In this document: piece after piece, positions 58,583 to 64,000 of the stretch
Position numbering within the stretch: position 1 is the first letter of the stretch
Layout: every line of letters starts with the position of its first letter
Assembly (NCBI RefSeq): GCF_030272615.1
Contig: NC_081412.1
Location: 41,254,291-41,318,290 of the forward strand
Direction of reading: 5' to 3'
DNA length: 64,000 nucleotides
Origin: Cryptomeria japonica
Taxonomy: Eukaryota; Streptophyta; Pinopsida; Cupressales; Cupressaceae
The notes under the pieces: generated by a model
Seen by the model: the letters and a program-made list of their open reading frames with translations, nothing else
Told to the model about the DNA's origin: nothing
Databases searched by the model: none
Made by a program: the position numbers and the translations under genes

Positions 58583-58735
58583 GATATTAGGGAGAGGGTA
58601 GAGAGAGAGAGAGAAGGGGGGGGAGGGGAGAGAGAGGGGAGAGAGAGAGAGGGGGGAAGGGAGAGAGAGAGATTAGGGGGAGCGAGGGAGAGGGGGAGAG
58701 GGGGGGAGAGATAGATAGAGATATGGGGAAGATCT
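58583..58735. repeat. GA-rich tract
   Basis: GAGAG and GGGGA words, nearly pure purine on the plus strand. It mirrors the CT-rich tract at 59,680-60,245. Confidence 0.9.
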
Positions 58736-58739
58736 CATA

Positions 58740-59830
58740 TTGTGTGCTATGACCCCTTAGGTGTCAAATTTTTGTAAGCAATATTGGTACTACTTTTTAT
58801 ATTGTAATAATGGTTCATCTTACCACCTTATGACACACTATGAACCATTAGGACACCATATGGTTTCGTTAGGGGTCATATGGTGTCCTAAGGGGTCATG
58901 AGATACCATATGACCCTTAAGGACAACAATTGACCCCTTATGACACCATATTGGGTCGTTATGGGTCCTATGATTCCCTAAGGGGTCATATTGTGTCCTA
59001 TGACCTCTTACGACACCAAATTGTGTCATTATGGGTCATATTATGTCCTAAGGGGTCATATTGTGTCATATGACCCCTTGAGACACCATGTATGACCCCT
59101 TAAGACACAATATGACCCTTTACGACACTCTATAGTGTCGTTATGGGTCATATGACCCCTTATAACACCATAAAGTGTCATTAGGGGTCATATGGTATCA
59201 TAAGGGGTCATGGGATACCATATGACCCCTAAGGACAACATATGTCCCCTTATGACACCATATTGGGTTGTTGTGGGTCCTATGGTGTCCTAAGGGGTCA
59301 TAGTATTTCTTATGACCCCTTAGGACACCATATGACCCCTTACGACACCAAATTGTGTTGTTATGGGTCATATTGTGTCATATGACCCCTTAAGACACCA
59401 TATAACCCCTTAGGACACAAGATGACCCATTTCGATAGTGTACGGTGTCATTATGGATCATATTGTGTCCTATAGAGTCATATTGGGTCATATATCCCCT
59501 TAAGACAACATATGACCCCTTACGACACCAAATTGTGTCATTATGGGTCATATGTGTCCTAAGGGGTCATATTGTGTCATATGACCACTTAAGACACCAT
59601 ATGACCCCTTAAGACACCATATGACTCCTTAGGACACAATATGACCCCTTATAACACCATATTAGGTCAAAGGGGTCATATGACCCCTCTCCCCTAATCC
59701 CTCTCTCCCTCTCCCCTAGTCAATATGACCCCTTAAGACACCATATGACCCCTTAGGACACCATATGACCCCTTATGACACCATATTGGGTCATTATGGG
59801 TCCTAATGGGTCATATGACCCCTCTTCCCT
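58740..59830. repeat. 20-bp palindromic satellite in both orientations
   Basis: The unit ATATGACCCCTTAGGACACC (20 bp) and its reverse complement (GGTGTCCTAAGGGGTCATAT) alternate throughout, mixed with GGGTCGTTATGGGTC variants. CATATG and TAAG/CTTA palindromes let single strands fold extensively. Not coding. Confidence 0.9.
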
Positions 59831-59953
59831 AATCTCTCTTCCCCTCTCCCCTAATCTCTCTCTCCCTCTCCCCTAGTATCTCTCTCTCACCCTCTCCTCT
59901 AATCTCTCTCTCCCCATCTCCCCTAATCTTTCTCTCTCTCTCCCCCTTTCCCC

Positions 59954-59999
<46 letters not shown>

Positions 60000-60100
60000 T
60001 AATATCTCTCTCTCTCCCCCTCTCCCCTAATCTCTCTCTCTCCCTCTCCCCTTGTCTCTCTCTCTCCCTCTCCCCTAATCTCTCTCTCCCCCTCTCCCCT

Positions 60101-60181
<81 letters not shown>

Positions 60182-60245
60182 CTACCCCCTCCCCCCTCTC
60201 TCCCCTAATCTATCTTTCTCCCCCTCCCTTAATCTCTCTCTCTCT
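59680..60245. repeat. CT-rich microsatellite block
   Basis: CTCTCTCCCTCTCCCCTAAT-type units, with pure TC runs at about 59,956-59,995 and 60,108-60,180. Satellite words persist at its left edge. Confidence 0.92.
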
Positions 60246-60561
60246 AAAATGTGAGTACTCAAATCGAATATCTGATTTCTGCCACTACCATTAATGTGGC
60301 AACAGTAAAAAAAAAAATGGCAACGAGAATTATTGTTGGGACCTCAAATTTATGCATTAAAATTGGATATCCGATTTCTATAAAAAAAAAAAGAGCCTTG
60401 TGGGCCATTTTTTGGATTCCAATGGCCCACATTCTTCACATTCTGGTTTTTATCGACAATCATGAGTTTTCAGATAGGTTGAGACAAATTTGTGCCTTTG
60501 AGAGATTCTTAAAGTCAAATCTTACATTGTCAATCATTTAGGAGCATCTTTGTGGAGGTAA

Positions 60562-63441
60562 ATGGGGAGTAGTAGTCATCAGAAGTCTAAACACAAAAGA
60601 AAGCTTTCAAATCACCAAATTGAAGTGTGTAGAGAAAGAGATAGAGAAGGTCATAGGAGGAGAAGACAAGGTATGTTAAATATTCCTAATGTTACTTCAA
60701 GTGAAGAGGAAATTGAATTTGAAAAATGTTGAACAAGTTATTGAAAATGAAAATGTAGATTTTGAAAGTGAAAATGTTGAAAGTGATAATGAAAATGCTC
60801 AACATGATGTGAGAATGGAAAGTGAAAATTTGGGAGTAGAAAATATGGAAAACTTTGACATTGAAGGTGTAATTTCTCAACCAAGTGAACAATATGTAAC
60901 ACCTAATTACTTTAGAAATGAAGACCCTCTCATGGATGAAAGACAAATTCCAAATCCAGGACCTTCAAGAACCCCAAAATGGTTACTTGAAATTGATGAG
61001 AACTTTATTGTGAATCTTGAAGGAAAGAGGTCAACAAGAACCATTCAATTGTGGGCTACACAACTTTTCAACCAAAATTTTAGCAATAAGAAATTGACCG
61101 AGTAATGCCAACTTTTTGTTCAAATGCTAAAGATGATAAAGATGAGACCATTGCTAAACAAATTGAAGATTCGTATGAACAAGAAGATAGAGAGAAATTC
61201 TATTATTGTCAAAAACCCATTTAATTCTCTCAATTCTATTGGAAAAATTACCAAGGAAATAGATAAGAGAGCCACTCGAAGAGTTATTACAACCTCCTTA
61301 GTAAGCCATCAATTGAGGAAGGCTTGTCAAATGAGACAAACTTGTGTTGATTTGAACATAAACCATAAAACTTTGGATAGAGAACTTGCATGAAGACAAA
61401 GAATTGACGATCCACTTCAACATGATACATGGGATTTTGGTGGGAGGCTTCCACGTGTTGATAGAAAGTTGACTGACAATGTGAAGGAGGAAATTCAGCA
61501 ATTTTGGCACTCTAATTCTAGAGTATCACCTAATGTAAAGAATGTTTTGAAATTAAGAATCGACAACCGAGACCACACACCGCATCCCAAAAATTTCTTG
61601 GAATCAAGCCAAACAATGTTGTAGAATTTTTTTTGTGAAGTACATCCAGCTTTGCAAATATCACAAAGGGCCTTTGAATCTTTGAAGCCATTTTATTGTA
61701 TACCTCTTAAGCTTCGTAATACTTGTTGTTGCAAGTACCATGTGGAGTTTTCAATGTACCATGAACTTTTATGCCATATTCGTTCTACAGTGCATACTAA
61801 TGAGATGTTGTAGGAGTTTGGTGCAATGTTATTTCCAATATCATCAAGATACTTGCAAGATCTATTTTTATGCCCTAGAGATGATGGTTGCTATTTCTAT
61901 AGAAATGATAATTTGAATGAGAAGTTTTCATACTGTGGTGGGTTGTCAAAGTTTGTTTCATGTTTTCATGAGGGAAGTGAACACGAGTTTGGAAAGAATT
62001 ATGTTGAGAAAAAAAAAATGAGACAGTGAAATATACTTTGAAGAGTGGAGGTGAAGGTTCTAGATGCAAATTAGTCTCAAGAAAAGTGAGTGTTGCTGAT
62101 TTTATTTCGGATTTTAAGGAAAATATTTTCTACGAGTATGCATGGTACACCCATAGATCTCAGTGGTTGGATCAACAGTTCAAGATGTGTAAGAACTCTT
62201 TCCCGATTGGCACTATTGTATCGGTGGTTGATTTTGCAGAGAAGTATACATTGCAACCACAGAATGAGGTACAGTCTGAGTACTACAATTCAATCTAGAT
62301 TGCTATTTTTGTTCACATTACATATAGACATGCTCCTGATAGTACAAAAGAGGACATGAAGATAATTAGGGAGTATCATTTTTATATGAGTGATGATATA
62401 TCACACTCCTCCGAGTATGTGCAACATTATTTCAACAATTTTTCTGAGTTCTTGCACGAGAAAGATATTGTAATTAATCGACATCTCATATGGTCAGATA
62501 AATATAGGGGTCAATTCAAGAATGCCTGTATGTTTTATTGGTTGAGTAGAATGCATGTAGATAGGCGTATACCTCATATTTGGTGTTTTTTTGAGGTAGG
62601 CATGGGAAGGGGGAGCATGATGGAGCAGGTGCATGTTTAAAGAGAGCTATAGTTAAGGAGCAATTGAGGATTTTAGGTACAAATTTCTCTGATGCATGTT
62701 CTACTCTTGATTAGTGTAGCTCAACATTGTCACATGGAGATACTCTTGATTTAGTAGTGACTAGATTATTTTGGTTGGTTGAGGAGGGCATAGTGGGAGA
62801 TAGATTGGATTGTCAAACAATTAAAGATTTATTCATTTCTCAGCTCAGATGCAAGTACATGGACCATTCGGATAGGAGCATTGGCTTGTTTTTGTTAGAT
62901 TTGTGTTCGGTGTGATTGGGATCAGTGTGAGTCAAGTGAGTGGGTTGATACGTTGGTTCCATAATATCTAACTCCTTTATTTAAAACAATATCCTTGTCA
63001 AATGATGACATGGAAAGTTCACTTGAGTATGACCATCTATCAAATCTTGTACAACCACATGTTTTTGTAATTTTTGCACCTCGAGGGAATGAAGAGAGAT
63101 CAAAATATTGGTTGGCATGATGTGTATAGGTAAAATAAAAGATAACACAACCAGTGACAGATGATCATGAGCTCACATATCCTATAGGTTTAGTTGTTGT
63201 TGTGAGAACTTGGTTGCGAACATACATGATTAGAAAAAATGGCATACCTGCATTTGAAGACTATGAGAGACACAAAACCATTCTCATATATTTATACCTT
63301 ATTATAGCTACAAATGTCAAGTTGTTGAAGCATCAAGAAAAACCAAAGACCAAAGATCCATGGACAATGACTAATATTGATCATGAAGCAATAATGGATA
63401 CTCTTAAGCAAAGAGATGACTCTTCAGGCATACTTGAATAG
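60562..63441 (+). pseudogene. DDE-transposase-like gene, decayed
   Basis: ATG at 60,562 (MGSSSHQKSKHKRKLSN), then an acidic N/E-rich region to about 61,100. A helical section contains ATRRVITTSLVSHQLRKAC, then RIDDPLQHDTWDFGGRLPRV, VKEEIQQFWHSNSRVSP, a FESLKPFYCIPLKLRN segment followed by a CCCKYH-VEF cysteine cluster. The RNase H-like part has FYMSDDISHSSEYV, HLIWSDKYRGQFKNA and FFE followed, after a frameshift, by GEHDGAGACLKRAI: Asp, Asp, Glu in the expected order for a DDE enzyme. A charged C-terminal region ends near 63,441. Multiple stops and frameshifts mark it as dead. The superfamily is not assigned. Terminal inverted repeats were not found. Confidence 0.5.
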
Positions 63442-63957
63442 TAGGTCTTTAATGGTGTCTTATTTTTTTTTATCATGCATTTCATTTCAAACAATGATCA
63501 TAAAACCTTAAAATGTTCAAATTTATTTTGTGTATATTAAGGATGTGTTCAAAATGTAGGTCTATTGATGAATGTTTTTTTTTGCAACATGGTTTTTGCA
63601 TGCACATAGCGGGTAGACTCGATATAATTCAAAGGGAAGTATTTTGCAACATGGCTTATTATCATGCATTTGATGAGCATTACAATTTTTTATAACAAAC
63701 AACACTATTTGATAATTTTTGATGATATAATTATCGCAAAACCTTTATGCTCATGCAGGTCTTTTTGATGATATACGACACTATCGCATTATGATTTTTG
63801 TGTCAACATAGTGGTTTCACTTGATATAATTCGAAGAGACGTATTTTTATGGTATATAATCCCACTTTTTCATTTATTATCATGCATTTCAGTTGAAGTG
63901 ATTATCATAAAGCCTTTATGTTCATGCATGCATTTTATGTGTAGACTAACAATTATT
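63442..63957. other. AT-rich spacer with short internal duplications
   Basis: Phrases such as TATTATCATGCATTT, ATAAAACCTT/ATAAAGCCTTTATG and TTCATGCA recur (63,480-63,520, 63,655-63,670, 63,740-63,755, 63,880-63,925), suggesting a decayed tandem repeat. The 60-codon frame at 63,513-63,695 lies in it and is not supported as a gene. Confidence 0.4.
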
Positions 63958-64000
63958 TGTTAGGACCCAAAGGCAACTGAGAAGGGGGGGGGTGCTAAAT
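63958..64000 (-). mobile_element. Edge of another LTR, minus orientation, cut by the window end
   Basis: TGTTAGGACCCAAAGG, CAACTGAGAAGGGGGGGG is close to the reverse complement of the 3' end of the B LTR (CCCCCCTCTCAGTATCTTTG, GGAATCCTAACA). It is probably the 3' terminus of a minus-oriented LTR related to B. Confidence 0.55.

Overview
The window looks like heterochromatic, repeat-dominated nuclear DNA from a plant with a very large genome. A gymnosperm is most likely: the AT-rich background, the nested full-length LTR retrotransposons and the style of the Tat, Copia and pol-less element proteins all fit, but no species-specific marker is present. There is no bacterial-style gene organisation. 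Almost all coding sequence belongs to LTR retrotransposons, most of it broken by in-frame stops that look like C-to-T changes.

Left part (1-18.1 kb). GA-rich simple sequence and a 42-bp tandem repeat are followed by an old minus-strand copy (element E, about 2.39-10.86 kb) of a pol-less LTR element, split by about 3.3 kb of unrelated, GC-richer repeat DNA. LTR scraps of two families lie at 11.7-12.7 kb. The best candidate host gene is a 114-aa secreted or membrane protein at 15,410-15,754. It has a plausible promoter: two tandem TGACGTCA palindromes, a G-box and a TATA box. A shorter intact relative (55 aa) lies at 29,441-29,608.

Element F (18,104-27,860, minus strand, TSD ATAAC) is a complete but decayed Ty3/gypsy Tat-like element. 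Its LTRs carry a roughly 47-bp minisatellite, and its domain order is gag, protease, archaeal-type RNase H, RT-RNase H, integrase. The extra RNase H therefore lies upstream of RT.

Nested block (30,940-56,213). Element A is a Copia derivative (minus strand, TSD TATTC) with two LTRs in direct orientation, no RT or integrase, and an unusual inverted LTR end at its right terminus. Element B (35,043-55,892, plus strand, TSD ACTAY) is inserted in A. B is a pol-less element with a coiled-coil/CCHC-knuckle protein and a second ORF of about 1,165 codons. Two insertions lie in B: element D (40,146-52,938, TSD AGCTC) and solo LTR C (54,487-55,744, TSD TGTGT). D is a Tat-like Ty3/gypsy element with protease, G-patch, RT-RNase H, archaeal-type RNase H and integrase, and it carries an antisense, intron-containing plant mobile domain (PMD) gene between integrase and the 3' LTR. 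The order of events was A, then B, then C and D.

Right part (56.2-64 kb). AT-rich DNA precedes a strand-symmetric block (GA tract, 20-bp palindromic satellite in both orientations, CT tract; 58.4-60.3 kb), then a decayed DDE-transposase-like gene (60.56-63.44 kb). The last 43 bases look like the edge of another minus-oriented LTR related to B. I see no tRNA, rRNA or CRISPR locus.
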